Origin: an uncultured Sphingomonas sp.
Lineage (GTDB): Bacteria > Pseudomonadota > Alphaproteobacteria > Sphingomonadales > Sphingomonadaceae
Reading direction: 5' to 3'
DNA length: 42,334 nucleotides
NCBI GenBank assembly: GCA_913776255.1
Contig: CAJYLV010000010.1
Span: forward strand, 1-42,334
Shown here: piece after piece, positions 17,959-26,863 of the stretch
Layout: each line of letters opens with the position of its first letter
How positions within the stretch are numbered: the stretch's first letter is position 1
Position numbers and translations under genes: made by a program
The notes under the pieces: generated by a model
The model's input: only the letters and a program-made list of their open reading frames with translations
The model's database searches: none
Told to the model about the DNA's origin: nothing

Positions 17959-18177
17959 CTATCCCCGACGCGCGCCCGTGATCATCCGCCGCGCGATCCG
18001 GCGCACGCCCTCGTCGTCCTTGGTCGCGTCGGTGGCAGGATCGCCGAGATGGTCGAGGCTGTCCTCCAGATAATCGAGCAGCCCGGGATGCTTGCCCTCG
18101 ACATATTCGATCAGCTTGAACAGCAGATGCTCGGTGGCGATCTCGCGCTGGCGGGTCTGCACCTGGGGGTCGGTCAT
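17959..18177 (-). CDS. Small conserved-looking hypothetical protein
   Basis: Predicted cytoplasmic protein of 72 residues, mostly helical and charged, with REIATEHLLFKLIEYVEGKH and an acidic DSLDHLGDPATDATKDDEG stretch, ending in a basic tail. The ATG at 18177 has a CGGAG box about 7 bases upstream, and codon use looks like real coding sequence. I do not recognise a family or function. It lies between purK (convergent) and the DUF3833-like gene on the same strand. Confidence 0.65.
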   Translation of the reverse strand: MTDPQVQTRQREIATEHLLFKLIEYVEGKHPGLLDYLEDSLDHLGDPATDATKDDEGVRRIARRMITGARRG

Positions 18178-18234
18178 CGGTCACTCCGGGGTTGATCGTC
18201 ACGCCAACCGCCGCCGCGCGCGTCGCGTTCCGTC

Positions 18235-18696
18235 TCAATCGATCTTGACGATCCGCTCGGTCAACACCGCAACCCTGATCCCGAAACGCCGCGCTTCCAG
18301 GCGGTTGGCGAGCGTGCGCCCATCGGGCTGCAGCGTCAGTGTCTGGCGGACGCGGAACCCGCCGTCGCTGGTGAACGACAGCCGCAGCGTCCTGCCCTGA
18401 ACCGCACCGGTGACCGGCCCGCGCGCATCGGTCAGCGTCCCGGTGTAGCGCCCCGGCGCGATCTGCCACAGCCGCCAGTGCCGCGGGCGCGGGGGCTTGC
18501 TCCCTTCGGTCACCCATTGATCGAGCACCAGTGCGCCATCCGGCTGCCTTCGCCCGCTCCCGCGCACCGTCACCGGCTTCGCCGCGCGGAGGATCACCTT
18601 GAGCTGCGCGGTGCCGCGCGTCGCGCCGGTGAAGAAGCGCAGCGGATCGAACGCCGGGGCGGCGGTGGCGCCGGCAAGTGCGAGGAACAGCAACAT
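18235..18696 (-). CDS. Exported DUF3833-like protein
   Basis: Protein of 153 residues from the ATG at 18696. A short hydrophobic leader (MLLFLALAGATAAPA) is followed by FDPLRFFTGATRGTAQLKV, then a run of beta strands with WRLWQIAPGRYTGTLTDARG and a closing strand pair. This layout matches the DUF3833 family, often lipoproteins of unknown function, but here no lipobox cysteine is evident. The true start is uncertain: ATGs at 18768 and 18795 would give a longer, less signal-like N-terminus and run into the Fur-box region. It is divergent from a siderophore receptor, so a shared iron response is possible. Confidence 0.6.
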   Translation of the reverse strand: MLLFLALAGATAAPAFDPLRFFTGATRGTAQLKVILRAAKPVTVRGSGRRQPDGALVLDQWVTEGSKPPRPRHWRLWQIAPGRYTGTLTDARGPVTGAVQGRTLRLSFTSDGGFRVRQTLTLQPDGRTLANRLEARRFGIRVAVLTERIVKID

Positions 18697-18752
18697 ACCC
18701 GCCCAACGCGCGACCGCGCAAAGCGCCGCCTCTTTGTAACAAATTATGCAAT

Positions 18753-18767
18753 TGATAGTGACTATCA
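18753..18767. promoter_or_regulatory. Probable Fur box
   Basis: Perfect palindrome TGATAGTGACTATCA (7-1-7), resembling the Fur consensus built from GATAAT repeats. It lies in the divergent spacer about 45 bases before the TonB siderophore receptor start and about 55 bases from the opposite gene. Iron repression of the receptor is the natural reading. Confidence 0.65.
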
Positions 18768-18812
18768 TCAGCGACACCGCTAGGGCGTGTCCCATAAATC
18801 GGGGAAACGCAC

Positions 18813-21101
18813 ATGAGATCTTGGTTCGTCCTGCTGTCGGCCAGCGTGCTCGGCGTCAGCGCCACTGGTGCCCATGCCAGCGAGATCGCCACCACGACCG
18901 CGACAACGGACGCCGCCGCCGACCTCACTGCCGACGCCGCCGCGCAGCGTGAGGGAGAGGTCGTCGTGATCGGCAAAAGCTACGGCCGCGCGGTCGGCAA
19001 GACGGTCACCCCGCTCAAGGACACGCCCAACACGATCAGCGTCATCGAACGCGATCAGATCGAGGCGCAGAACCTGTTCACGCTCGAGGACGCGCTCACC
19101 GCCACCAACGGCATCACCGTCACCGGAATCGGCAGCGAGGACCCGTCGTTCAATTCGCGCGGCTTCGCGATCAACAACTATCTGGTCAACGGCGTGCCGA
19201 CGCAGTCGTTCGGCTTTCCGGGCGTCGTGCCGGACCTGTTCTTCTACGACCGGCTGGAGGTGCTACGCGGCCCGGCCGGGCTGTTCAGCGGCGCGGGCAA
19301 TCCGGCCGGGAGCATCAACCTGATCCGCAAGCGCCCGCTCGAGGCGACGCGTATCCAGGCGTCGGCGGGCTATGGCAGTTACGACAATGTGCGGCTGGAG
19401 CTGGACGCCTCGACCCGGCTGACCGACGCGATCGGCCTGCGCGCGGGCGCGATGGCGCAGGATCAGGACCAGTTCTTCGACACCGCGCACCGCCGCCGCT
19501 GGGGCGCGTTCGCGGTCGGCGACGTGGCGATCGGCGCGCGCACGACGCTGACCGGCGGCGTCTATTACGACCGTTTCCATCCCGCGGTGCAGACCGGGCT
19601 GCCGGGCGTCGTCGGCGGCGCGGACGGCAGCGACGGGCGGCTGCTCGACGTGCGACGCTCGACCTATCTCGGCGCCGACTGGAACCGCTTCGAGTCGGAG
19701 ACATGGACCGGCTTCGTCGAGCTGGCGCATCGGATCAGCGACCGATGGACGTTGCGCGCGACCGGGATGATCGCCAACGTCGATCGCGTCGACAAATACA
19801 GCTACATCGGCAACGCCGCGGTCACGCCCGACAACCGCGGCGTCACCAGCCACATCGCCTTCCTCGGCGACAATCGCCAGCGCACCCGCTCGTTCGACAT
19901 CAACGGTGCCGGCAGCTTCCCGGCGTTCGGGCGCGAGCAGACGCTGATCCTCGGGATGGACTATCAGGCGCTCGATTACACCTCGTACAATTCGCGGCTG
20001 AGCAATTACGCGACGATCAACGTATTCGACCCGGTCTATCCGGCCGAACCGCCGATGGACCCGCGCGCCCAGCTGCCGCTCTACCCGGTGCAGGGCTCGA
20101 CCGGCGCGTGCACGGTCGCGTCGGCGACCTGTATCGCGCATGCCTCGGCGGCGACGCGCACCTATATCGAGCAATATGGCGTCTACGGGCAGCTGCGGCT
20201 CTCGCCGGTCGACCGCCTGACGCTGGTCGGCGGCGGTCGCGCGACCTGGTGGTCGAACGATCTGGACACGCTCAATCGCCTGACCGGCGCCGCCACCGCG
20301 CGGTCGCAATATGGTTATGAGGGGCGCTTCACCCCTTACGGCGCGGCGCTGTTCGACGTGACGCCCGATCTGAACATCTACGCCAGCTATGCCGACAGCT
20401 TCACGCCGCAGGCCGCGCCTGCCGGACGCGCGCGCCCCGACGGTCGACCGCTCGACCCGCTGATCGGCAACCAATATGAGGCGGGCGCCAAGCTGTCGCT
20501 GCTCGGCAAAAGGCTGCTGCTGTCGCTCGCCGGCTATCAGATCACGCAGGACAACCGGCTGGTCAATCCGCCCGAGCTGCCCACCATTGTCCTGCAGGCC
20601 GGCCGCGTCCGCGCGCGCGGCATCGAGGCCGAGGCGACTGGACAGATCGTGCCCGGCTGGCGGATCAACGGCGGCTATACGTACACGCACAGCGAATATC
20701 TGGAGGATACCGAACCGCAGTTCGAGGGGATCACGCTGATGCCGATCATCCCCGATCACATGATCAAGTTCTTCACCAACTACGCGCCGGTCGGCGGCCC
20801 GCTGGCGGGTGCGAGCGTGGGTGGCGGGCTGACGTGGTTCTCGTCCACCTATGGCGGGAATCCGGCGCTCTACAATGCCAACGGCACGTTGCGGACGCGC
20901 TCGACGATCGTCCGGCAGCCGGCCTATGCGGTGGTCGACCTGCGCGCCGGCTATCAGCTGACCGAGCGGCTGTCCGTGTCGGTCAACGTCAACAACCTGC
21001 TCGACAAAAGCTATTACGCGCGCATCTCCAGCACCGGCCGCGGCAACTTCTACGGTACGCCCCGCACGGTGTTCGGGACGATCCGCTACACGTTCCAGTA
21101 A
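18813..21101 (+). CDS. TonB-dependent siderophore receptor
   Basis: Outer-membrane ferric-siderophore transporter of 762 residues. A signal peptide (about 1-22, ending GAHA) precedes a plug domain (about 50-180) with TPLKDTPNTISVIERDQI, the NSRGF motif and RLEVLRGPAGLFSGAGNPAG. The C-terminal barrel ends in TIRYTFQ with the usual terminal aromatic. The plug pattern is that of the FhuA/FpvA siderophore group. There is no N-terminal STN domain. One barrel loop has a close cysteine pair (GACTVASATC). The Fur-like palindrome upstream supports iron control. The particular siderophore cannot be inferred. Confidence 0.93.
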   Translation: MRSWFVLLSASVLGVSATGAHASEIATTTATTDAAADLTADAAAQREGEVVVIGKSYGRAVGKTVTPLKDTPNTISVIERDQIEAQNLFTLEDALTATNGITVTGIGSEDPSFNSRGFAINNYLVNGVPTQSFGFPGVVPDLFFYDRLEVLRGPAGLFSGAGNPAGSINLIRKRPLEATRIQASAGYGSYDNVRLELDASTRLTDAIGLRAGAMAQDQDQFFDTAHRRRWGAFAVGDVAIGARTTLTGGVYYDRFHPAVQTGLPGVVGGADGSDGRLLDVRRSTYLGADWNRFESETWTGFVELAHRISDRWTLRATGMIANVDRVDKYSYIGNAAVTPDNRGVTSHIAFLGDNRQRTRSFDINGAGSFPAFGREQTLILGMDYQALDYTSYNSRLSNYATINVFDPVYPAEPPMDPRAQLPLYPVQGSTGACTVASATCIAHASAATRTYIEQYGVYGQLRLSPVDRLTLVGGGRATWWSNDLDTLNRLTGAATARSQYGYEGRFTPYGAALFDVTPDLNIYASYADSFTPQAAPAGRARPDGRPLDPLIGNQYEAGAKLSLLGKRLLLSLAGYQITQDNRLVNPPELPTIVLQAGRVRARGIEAEATGQIVPGWRINGGYTYTHSEYLEDTEPQFEGITLMPIIPDHMIKFFTNYAPVGGPLAGASVGGGLTWFSSTYGGNPALYNANGTLRTRSTIVRQPAYAVVDLRAGYQLTERLSVSVNVNNLLDKSYYARISSTGRGNFYGTPRTVFGTIRYTFQ

Positions 21102-21229
21102 CGGCGGCACGACCCGCGCCGCCTGTTCCATTATGATCCAGGGTCGCGCCGGACCGCCTTCGGGAATGTTGCTGAGGCGCCGGCGATGGATCATCGCCCA
21201 AGACGGTCCGCGAGGGCCGGCGCGCTTCG

Positions 21230-22204
21230 CTACCCCGTGCCCTGAGGGCGGGGCGCGCCTAACATCGCCCCCGCCGGCGCACCCGGCGCGGGCGGGTGAT
21301 CCCGCAGCGCCGTGTGTCCGTCGTCGACAAAGGCGGCCAGCTCCTCCGGGGTGCCATGCGGGAAGGAGTCGCGCAGCAGGTCGAGGAACGCGGCGACGCG
21401 CGCGTTGAGCAGCCGGCGCGAGGGATACAGCGCCCACAAAGCGATCTCCGACCCTGCCACGTCACCCCATCGCGCCAGCCGGTCGCGCGCGACGTCGCGG
21501 CTCACCAACGACAGCGGCAGCCGCGCCGCCCCGGCGCCGGCGCGGACCGCATCATGGATCATCACCAGCGAGGACAGGCGCAGGACGGGTTCGATCCGAA
21601 GCTCGGCGCGCCCGTCCGGCCCGTCGAGGCGCCAGCTTCCGTGGTCCTCGCCCCCGCGCACCACCGCCGGCACCGCCACGCCGTCGGTGCGCGGCAGATC
21701 GGGGCTGGCGACCACCACCAGCTGGTCGTGGAGGAACGGCCGGCCCACCAGCGCGGCGTCGGCGGCGGGATTGACGCGGATGACGAGGTCATAGCCTTCC
21801 TCGATCATGTCCACCGCGCGGTCGTCGGTCGTCACCTCGAGCCGGACCTCGGGGTGGCGGCGGGCGAACGCCGCGGCGAGCCGCCCCATCGCGACCTGCG
21901 CGAACAGCAACGGCGCGCTGATCCGCAGCCGCCCGCGCACCCGGCTGCTGCCAAAGGCGATCGCCGCCGTCGTCTCCTCCAGCTCGGTGAGCAGGGCGCC
22001 GGCGCGCGCCGCCAACGCACGGCCTTCTTCGGTCAGCTTCAGGTCGCGCTGCCCGCGCTCGAACAGCCGCAGGTCCAGCGCCGCCTCCAGCTCCGCGACG
22101 CGTCGCGACAGCGTCGCCTTCGGCCGGCGTGCGGCGCGCGCCGCCTTGCCGAAGCCGCCATGCCGCGCGACCAGCGTGAAATCGGCGAGCGCGAGCAGAT
22201 CCAT
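21230..22204 (-). CDS. LysR-family transcriptional regulator
   Basis: DNA-binding regulator of 324 residues. The winged helix-turn-helix is at about 1-60 (FTLVARHGGFGKAARAARRPKATLSRRVAELE). The effector-binding domain (about 88-290) contains GRLRISAPLLFAQ and the strand pattern of two Rossmann-like subdomains. The C-terminal tail is Pro/Gly-rich. The ATG at 22204 has an AGGTGG box at 8 bases. It is divergent from an NmrA-type gene with about 105 bases between, the classic arrangement in which a LysR protein controls the neighbour. The inducer is unknown. Confidence 0.93.
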   Translation of the reverse strand: MDLLALADFTLVARHGGFGKAARAARRPKATLSRRVAELEAALDLRLFERGQRDLKLTEEGRALAARAGALLTELEETTAAIAFGSSRVRGRLRISAPLLFAQVAMGRLAAAFARRHPEVRLEVTTDDRAVDMIEEGYDLVIRVNPAADAALVGRPFLHDQLVVVASPDLPRTDGVAVPAVVRGGEDHGSWRLDGPDGRAELRIEPVLRLSSLVMIHDAVRAGAGAARLPLSLVSRDVARDRLARWGDVAGSEIALWALYPSRRLLNARVAAFLDLLRDSFPHGTPEELAAFVDDGHTALRDHPPAPGAPAGAMLGAPRPQGTG

Positions 22205-22219
22205 GCTGTTCCACCTGTG

Positions 22220-22245
22220 AGACGATGCGTCCAGATTACGCGTCT
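22220..22245. promoter_or_regulatory. Candidate LysR operator
   Basis: In the divergent spacer, AGACG (22220-22224) and CGTCT (22241-22245) form an interrupted palindrome with GCG/CGC pairs inside. Its place and size fit a LysR-type site, but the match is weak. Confidence 0.3.
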
Positions 22246-22309
22246 ATTTGCAGCGTCGTGGATCGCCCATCTTCGTCTGGTCAGCAAGACCTCACGAAGG
22301 AGAACTCCC

Positions 22310-23176
22310 ATGACCATCCTCGTTACCGGTGCGACAGGCCGCGTCGGCCGCCATGTCGTCGACCAGCTCGTCGCCCGCAACGCCGACGTCCGCGTCCTCA
22401 CCCGCGACGTCGGCCGCGCGACCTTCCCGGGCGGCGTCGACGTGGTGCAGGGCGACCTGCTCGACATCGATGCGCTGCGCGGCGCGATGACCGGGGTCCG
22501 GACGCTGTTCCTGCTCAACGCGGTGACCGGCGACGAATTCACCCAGGCGCTCATCACGCTCAACATCGCGCGCGAGGCCGGGATCACGCGCGTCGTGTAC
22601 CTGTCGGTGTTCGAGGCCGACCGCGCCGTCAACGTCCCGCACTTCGCGGTGAAGTTCGGGGCCGAGCGGATGCTGGCGGCGATGGGTTTCGGCGCCACCA
22701 TCCTGCGGCCGACCTATTTCATCGACAACGAGGCGATGGTGAAGGACGTCATCCTCGATCACGGCGTCTACCCGATGCCGATCGGCAGCAAGGGCGTCGC
22801 GATGGTCGACGCACGCGACATCGCGGAGGTCGCGGCGCTCGAACTGCTTCGCCGTGACGCCGCGCCGGAGACGCTGCCGCTCGAGACGATCAACCTGGTC
22901 GGCCCCGATACGCTGACCGGCGCCGACGTGGCGGCGATCTGGTCGGAGGTGCTGGCGCGCCCGGTCGTCTATGGCGGCGACGATCCCAGCGGGTTCGAGG
23001 CGAACATGGCGCGCGTCCTGCCCCGATGGACCGCCTATGAGATGCGGCTGATGGCCGAGCGCTACGTCAGCGACGGCATGATCCCGCAGGACGGCGACCG
23101 CGAGCGGCTGACCACGCTGCTCGGCCGCCCGCTGCACGGCTATCGCGAGACCGCGGCGCGCCTCGCCGGGCGCTGA
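22310..23176 (+). CDS. NmrA-like NAD(P)-binding protein (atypical SDR)
   Basis: Cytoplasmic protein of 288 residues with a Rossmann fold: the dinucleotide-binding motif VTGATGRVGRH is at 4-14, VVQGDLLD follows, and RVVYLSVFEAD and LRPTYFIDN are positioned as in NmrA/HSCARG-type proteins. The classical SDR YxxxK catalytic pair is not obvious, so it may be a redox sensor or a quinone- or NADPH-binding reductase. The ATG at 22310 follows a GAAGGAG box. It is probably controlled by the divergent LysR regulator. Confidence 0.88.
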   Translation: MTILVTGATGRVGRHVVDQLVARNADVRVLTRDVGRATFPGGVDVVQGDLLDIDALRGAMTGVRTLFLLNAVTGDEFTQALITLNIAREAGITRVVYLSVFEADRAVNVPHFAVKFGAERMLAAMGFGATILRPTYFIDNEAMVKDVILDHGVYPMPIGSKGVAMVDARDIAEVAALELLRRDAAPETLPLETINLVGPDTLTGADVAAIWSEVLARPVVYGGDDPSGFEANMARVLPRWTAYEMRLMAERYVSDGMIPQDGDRERLTTLLGRPLHGYRETAARLAGR

Positions 23177-23257
23177 TCGTCCCCGCGCCGCCGGACGGGC
23201 GCGGCCTTGACGGGCGGAAGCGCCGCCCCGACCTTCGGGCACGAACGGAGGTGCGCA

Positions 23258-23539
23258 ATGGTCGAGGCACGGTGGAATGGCGCGGTGATCGCGCGCAGTG
23301 ACGATACCGTCGTCGTGGAGGGGAACCATTATTTCCCCGCCGCGGCGGTGGACGCGGCGGTGCTGACGCCGAGCAGCACGACGACGGTCTGCCCGTGGAA
23401 GGGCGTTGCGCATTACTACAGCCTCGGCGTCGGCGATGCGGTCAACCGGGACGCGGCATGGTATTATCCCGACCCCAAGCCCGAGGCAGCGCAGATCCGC
23501 GACCGCATCGCCTTCTGGAAGGGCGTCGAGGTCGGCTGA
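23258..23539 (+). CDS. DUF427 domain protein
   Basis: Single-domain protein of 93 residues, nearly all DUF427: VEARWNGAVIARSDDTVVVEG, then HYFPAAAVD, TTVCPWKGVAHYYSL and AAWYYPDPKPEAAQIRDRIAFW. This beta-sandwich family is widespread and without an agreed function. The start at 23258 follows a CGGAGG box. It follows the NmrA-like gene by about 80 bases and may be cotranscribed. Confidence 0.88.
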   Translation: MVEARWNGAVIARSDDTVVVEGNHYFPAAAVDAAVLTPSSTTTVCPWKGVAHYYSLGVGDAVNRDAAWYYPDPKPEAAQIRDRIAFWKGVEVG

Positions 23540-23578
23540 CCCGGCGCCACGCCCGACCCGGAACCGGGCGAGCGCGGC

Positions 23579-25084
23579 TCAGCGGCTCACCGACAGGACG
23601 ACCCGGCGATAGCTGGTCAGGCGCGGCGCGCCATCGTCGGTCACCTCCAGCACGAGGTGGACGGTGCCGCGCTCGCACGGCGTCGTCCGCGTCGGCCAGG
23701 GCGTGTCGCAAAGCCGGACGGGCGTGATCGCGGCGACCGCGCGGTCCGCCCCCGCGATCCTCACCACGGCGGAGCGCTGCCCCGCCGGCTGGCCCGCCTC
23801 GGGGTAGGCGTACCAGTGATAGCGGAGCCGATCGCGATCGGGATCGACGCTGGCACGCGCGTCGAGCCGGAGACTCTCCCCCAACCGGGCCGCCCGGCGC
23901 ACCGGCGCGGTGCCGGTGTCGCCATCGATCGCGGCGAGCGGGGCGTGATTGGCGCCGGACCATGGTGCATACGTCCAGGCCATCCGCGCCGCGAAATCGT
24001 GCTGGAAGGCGGTGCGCCACCGCCAGATCGTCGCCTGATCGGACACCTGCGGTCGCCCGTCGCGGCCGATCACCGTGTCGCGCGACCCCAGCCGCAGCGT
24101 GTCGTCGTTGCCTTGCGTCCAGATCGCGCGCGGCTCGCCGGCCGGACGCCGCAGCATGTAGCGTCCGCCCCAGCCGCCCCAGTCGGGCTGCTCCTGCCGG
24201 TTGAGCCCGTTGGGGATCAGCCCGAGAAACGCCGGCGTGTCGCCTTCCATGATATAGGCGTAGCGCAGGTAATGGCGCGCCAGCGGGCGGTCGCTGCGGA
24301 TGTGCCGGTCGAGCCATGCATTGGTCACGGTGCCGGGATCGGCCCCGGCGCCGTTGCGGTAGAAGGCGTCGCCGCTGATCCCGGTCCAGGTCGCCGCGGC
24401 ATAATCGCCGCTGTCCTGCGACGACGGGGTGACGATGAAGAACAGCTCGGGAAATTCGCGCCGGATCCACGCCCCCGAATCGTCCTGATCCGAAATGGCG
24501 TAGACGCGCAGCCGCGACACGAACGTGCGCAGCGCCGTGGGGGAGCGCGTCCGCCGCACGTCGAACAGCGCCTGCGCCAGCGCGTTGGTGCCGCCCCAGG
24601 CGCTGATCCACAACGGGCGCGGGTCCGGGCGGTCGGCGGCAGCGATGATCGCGCGCGACGCGGCGGAGGCATGGCCGGCGCCCACCCCGGCCATGCCGTA
24701 CAGCGGAACGCCCTCCACGACGCGTCCGAGCAGCGCGGCGGCGGTCGGCCATCCCGCCGCGTGACGCAGCAGGTTGGGGCGGACCGCGCCGTAATCGCTG
24801 ATGATCGCGCGCAGCGTCGGGGCGTTGGTGGTGGTGCGCAGCCACGTCGAGGTCACCGCGGCCAGCCCCTCGATGTCGATCGCCTGCGCGTAGAGCAGCA
24901 GCCGGACCAGCGACATCTGGTCGTCCGGCTCGTTGCCGATGTCGGTCAGCACGAACAGCCGGGCGCGCTCGGGCGGCTGCGGCACCGTCGTCGGCGGCGC
25001 ATCGCGCACGGTCGCGCCACCGGCGGAGGCGGCGCCCAGACCGGCGGCGATGACGGCGAAGAGGAACGGGCGCAACATCGTCAT
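23579..25084 (-). CDS. Exported DUF1593 (nucleoside-hydrolase-like) protein
   Basis: Predicted periplasmic or secreted protein of 501 residues. The signal peptide spans about 1-24. The domain at about 40-345 carries RLFVLTDIGNEPDDQMSLVR, in which the Asp-rich stretch recalls the metal-binding start of nucleoside hydrolases, then WISAWGGTNALAQAL and IPNGLNRQEQPDWGGWGGRY. The C-terminal about 95 residues look like an immunoglobulin-type beta domain. DUF1593 proteins, including a cellulose-binding member from a marine degrader, occur in polysaccharide-using bacteria; the exact activity is not settled. The ATG at 25084 has a GAGG box, with a second ATG two codons on. The gene is divergent from the ECF sigma factor and might belong to the glycan locus. 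Confidence 0.85.
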   Translation of the reverse strand: MTMLRPFLFAVIAAGLGAASAGGATVRDAPPTTVPQPPERARLFVLTDIGNEPDDQMSLVRLLLYAQAIDIEGLAAVTSTWLRTTTNAPTLRAIISDYGAVRPNLLRHAAGWPTAAALLGRVVEGVPLYGMAGVGAGHASAASRAIIAAADRPDPRPLWISAWGGTNALAQALFDVRRTRSPTALRTFVSRLRVYAISDQDDSGAWIRREFPELFFIVTPSSQDSGDYAAATWTGISGDAFYRNGAGADPGTVTNAWLDRHIRSDRPLARHYLRYAYIMEGDTPAFLGLIPNGLNRQEQPDWGGWGGRYMLRRPAGEPRAIWTQGNDDTLRLGSRDTVIGRDGRPQVSDQATIWRWRTAFQHDFAARMAWTYAPWSGANHAPLAAIDGDTGTAPVRRAARLGESLRLDARASVDPDRDRLRYHWYAYPEAGQPAGQRSAVVRIAGADRAVAAITPVRLCDTPWPTRTTPCERGTVHLVLEVTDDGAPRLTSYRRVVLSVSR

Positions 25085-25138
25085 GGCCGCGAGCCTCGCA
25101 CGGCGGCGCGGGCGTGACCAGCGGCCTTGCCACACGAA

Positions 25139-25166
25139 ACAGCCGAAATCGACCGGCGACGGCTGT
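25139..25166. promoter_or_regulatory. Inverted repeat in divergent spacer before sigma factor
   Basis: ACAGCCG (25139-25145) and CGGCTGT (25160-25166) form a 7-base inverted repeat with a 14-base centre, about 30 bases before the sigma factor gene and 55 bases from the DUF1593 gene. It could be an operator for either gene. No regulator is assigned. Confidence 0.3.
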
Positions 25167-25196
25167 GTCTTTTGCGCGCTCGCCCGTCTACCCGAT

Positions 25197-25724
25197 ATGG
25201 CAATGGAGCGACCCCGATCGAACGCCTTGTCCGGTGACCTGCTGGCGCTGTCCGGCCGGCTGCGTCCGGCGTTGATCGCGTTCTTCCAGCGACGGCTGCG
25301 CGATCCGTCACAGGCGGAGGATCTGACCCAAGACCTGTTCTGCCGGCTGGCCGCCGGGCCGCCGCATGTCGTCGACAATCCCGAAGCCTATATTTTCCGC
25401 ATCGCCGCCAATCTGGTCAACGACCATTACCGTCGCGAGACGGTGCGCTCGCGCTATCACCGCCACGACGATCCGGCGCGCGACGCCGATGTCGACCAGC
25501 TCGACGCGGCGCGCTTCCTGGAGGCGCGCGAGAGCGTCGGCCGGGTCGCCGCGGTGCTCGCCACCCTTCCGGAACGGACCCGTCACATCTTCATCCTGTA
25601 TCGTCTCGAAGGCATGGCGCGGAAGGAGATCGCGGACACGTTCGGCGTCTCGGTCAGCGCGGTGGAAAAGCATATCGCCACCGCGATGCGAACGTTGCTG
25701 CGCGATGCCGGAGGCGAGCGATGA
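25197..25724 (+). CDS. FecI-like ECF RNA polymerase sigma factor
   Basis: Sigma-70-family ECF factor of 175 residues. Region 2 includes AEDLTQDLFCRLA and EAYIFRIAANLVNDHYRRE. Region 4 (about 115-165) has LPERTRHIFILYRLEGMARK and the recognition helix EIADTFGVSVSAVEKHI. Together with the FecR-like gene directly downstream (shared ATGA) and the STN-bearing receptor after it, this is the FecI/FecR/FecA arrangement: a ligand outside the cell leads to promoter activation. I start at the ATG at 25197; a second ATG at 25203 is possible. The likely target is the receptor-glycosidase operon that follows. Confidence 0.93.
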   Translation: MAMERPRSNALSGDLLALSGRLRPALIAFFQRRLRDPSQAEDLTQDLFCRLAAGPPHVVDNPEAYIFRIAANLVNDHYRRETVRSRYHRHDDPARDADVDQLDAARFLEARESVGRVAAVLATLPERTRHIFILYRLEGMARKEIADTFGVSVSAVEKHIATAMRTLLRDAGGER

Positions 25725-26809
25725 GCACCGACCGCGCCCGGAACATCGAGGATCAGGCCGTCGCCTGGTGCCTGCGTCTCCACGAGGGCGAGCCGACCGC
25801 CGCCGAGCAGCAGGCGCTCGACGCCTGGCTGGCGGAGGATCCGGCCCACCGCGCGCAATTCGCGCGGATGCGGCGGCTGTGGGACGGCGTCGCGCTCGAC
25901 GCGCATGCCCCCGAGCTGCTGCCGCTGCGGCAGCAGGCGCTGGCGGCGGCGCAGGCGGCGGGGCGGCGGCGCTGGACCTCGCCGCGCGGGCGCGTCGCGC
26001 CGTGGCTGGCGGCGGCCGCGGCGCTGTTGCTCGCGATCGGCGTCACGCTGCTGCTGCGCGACCGCGCGACGCTGTACGAGACCCGCGTCGGCGAACAGCG
26101 CGCGGTGGTGCTCGCCGACGGATCGACGCTGGTGCTGGATGCCGACAGCGCGGTGCGCGTGCGGTTCAGCGACGACCGGCGCGACCTGACGCTCGAACGC
26201 GGGCGCGCCAGTTTCAAGGTCGCCAAAAATCCGCTGCGGCCGTTCGCGGTGACGAGCGGCAGCAGCGTGGTGGTGGCGGTCGGCACCGCTTTCTCGGTCG
26301 AGCGGCTGGCGCGCGAGGTGCGCGTCGCGTTGTACGAGGGGCATGTCGCGGTGCTGCGCGATCGCGGCGGCGGACCGTCGGCGCAGCTGGCGCGGGTCGC
26401 GGGCGCGCGCCAGCCCGCCGAGCAGGCGCTGACCCCGGGGCGCGAGCTGATCCTGTCCGACGACGCCGCCGACGCGGTGCTGCGCGCCGCCGCGATCGGC
26501 GATCGGCCGGGCGGCGGGCAACTGTCGTTCGCCAGCGAGCCGCTGGCCGTCGCGGTCCAGCGCGTCAACCGCTACAATGTCGGCAAGCCGATCGCCGTCG
26601 CGCCCCGGGCCGGCGACGTGCGGGTCAGCGGCGTGTTCAACACCGGCGACACCGATGCGTTCGTGCAGGGCGTGGTCGCGGCCTTCCCGGTGACCGCGGT
26701 CGTCTCGGACCGCGACATCCTGCTGACGCCGCGCCCTGACAACCATACCAATTCCGCTCTAGAAACGCCGATCACGACAGGATCGCAAAAAAGTTCCGCC
26801 CTGCGCTGA
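25721..26809 (+). CDS. FecR-family transmembrane sensor / anti-sigma regulator
   Basis: Inner-membrane regulator of 362 residues. The N-terminal cytoplasmic DUF4880-type part (about 9-55, EDQAVAWCLRLHEGE and WLAEDPAHRAQF) would bind the sigma factor. One membrane helix lies at about 93-112. The periplasmic FecR domain (about 120-220) has TLYETRVGEQRAVVLADGS and LTLERGRASFKVAKNPLRPF. A C-terminal domain (about 265-340) would contact the receptor signalling domain. The start overlaps the sigma-factor stop. An unusual feature is the polar tail of about 20 residues after the last domain. Confidence 0.92.
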   Translation: MSTDRARNIEDQAVAWCLRLHEGEPTAAEQQALDAWLAEDPAHRAQFARMRRLWDGVALDAHAPELLPLRQQALAAAQAAGRRRWTSPRGRVAPWLAAAAALLLAIGVTLLLRDRATLYETRVGEQRAVVLADGSTLVLDADSAVRVRFSDDRRDLTLERGRASFKVAKNPLRPFAVTSGSSVVVAVGTAFSVERLAREVRVALYEGHVAVLRDRGGGPSAQLARVAGARQPAEQALTPGRELILSDDAADAVLRAAAIGDRPGGGQLSFASEPLAVAVQRVNRYNVGKPIAVAPRAGDVRVSGVFNTGDTDAFVQGVVAAFPVTAVVSDRDILLTPRPDNHTNSALETPITTGSQKSSALR

Positions 26810-26863
26810 GTGTTTTGCATCGCCGCACGTCATATTCCGGTAACCAAATAAGATGGGGGCGGT

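Noticed and set aside
21103..21123. GGCGGC/GCCGCC stem after the siderophore receptor as a terminator
   Set aside because: No T-run follows and such GC stems are frequent by chance in this DNA.
19263..21437. Minus-strand open frame across the siderophore receptor
   Set aside because: Antisense to a complete TonB receptor and of shadow-type composition.
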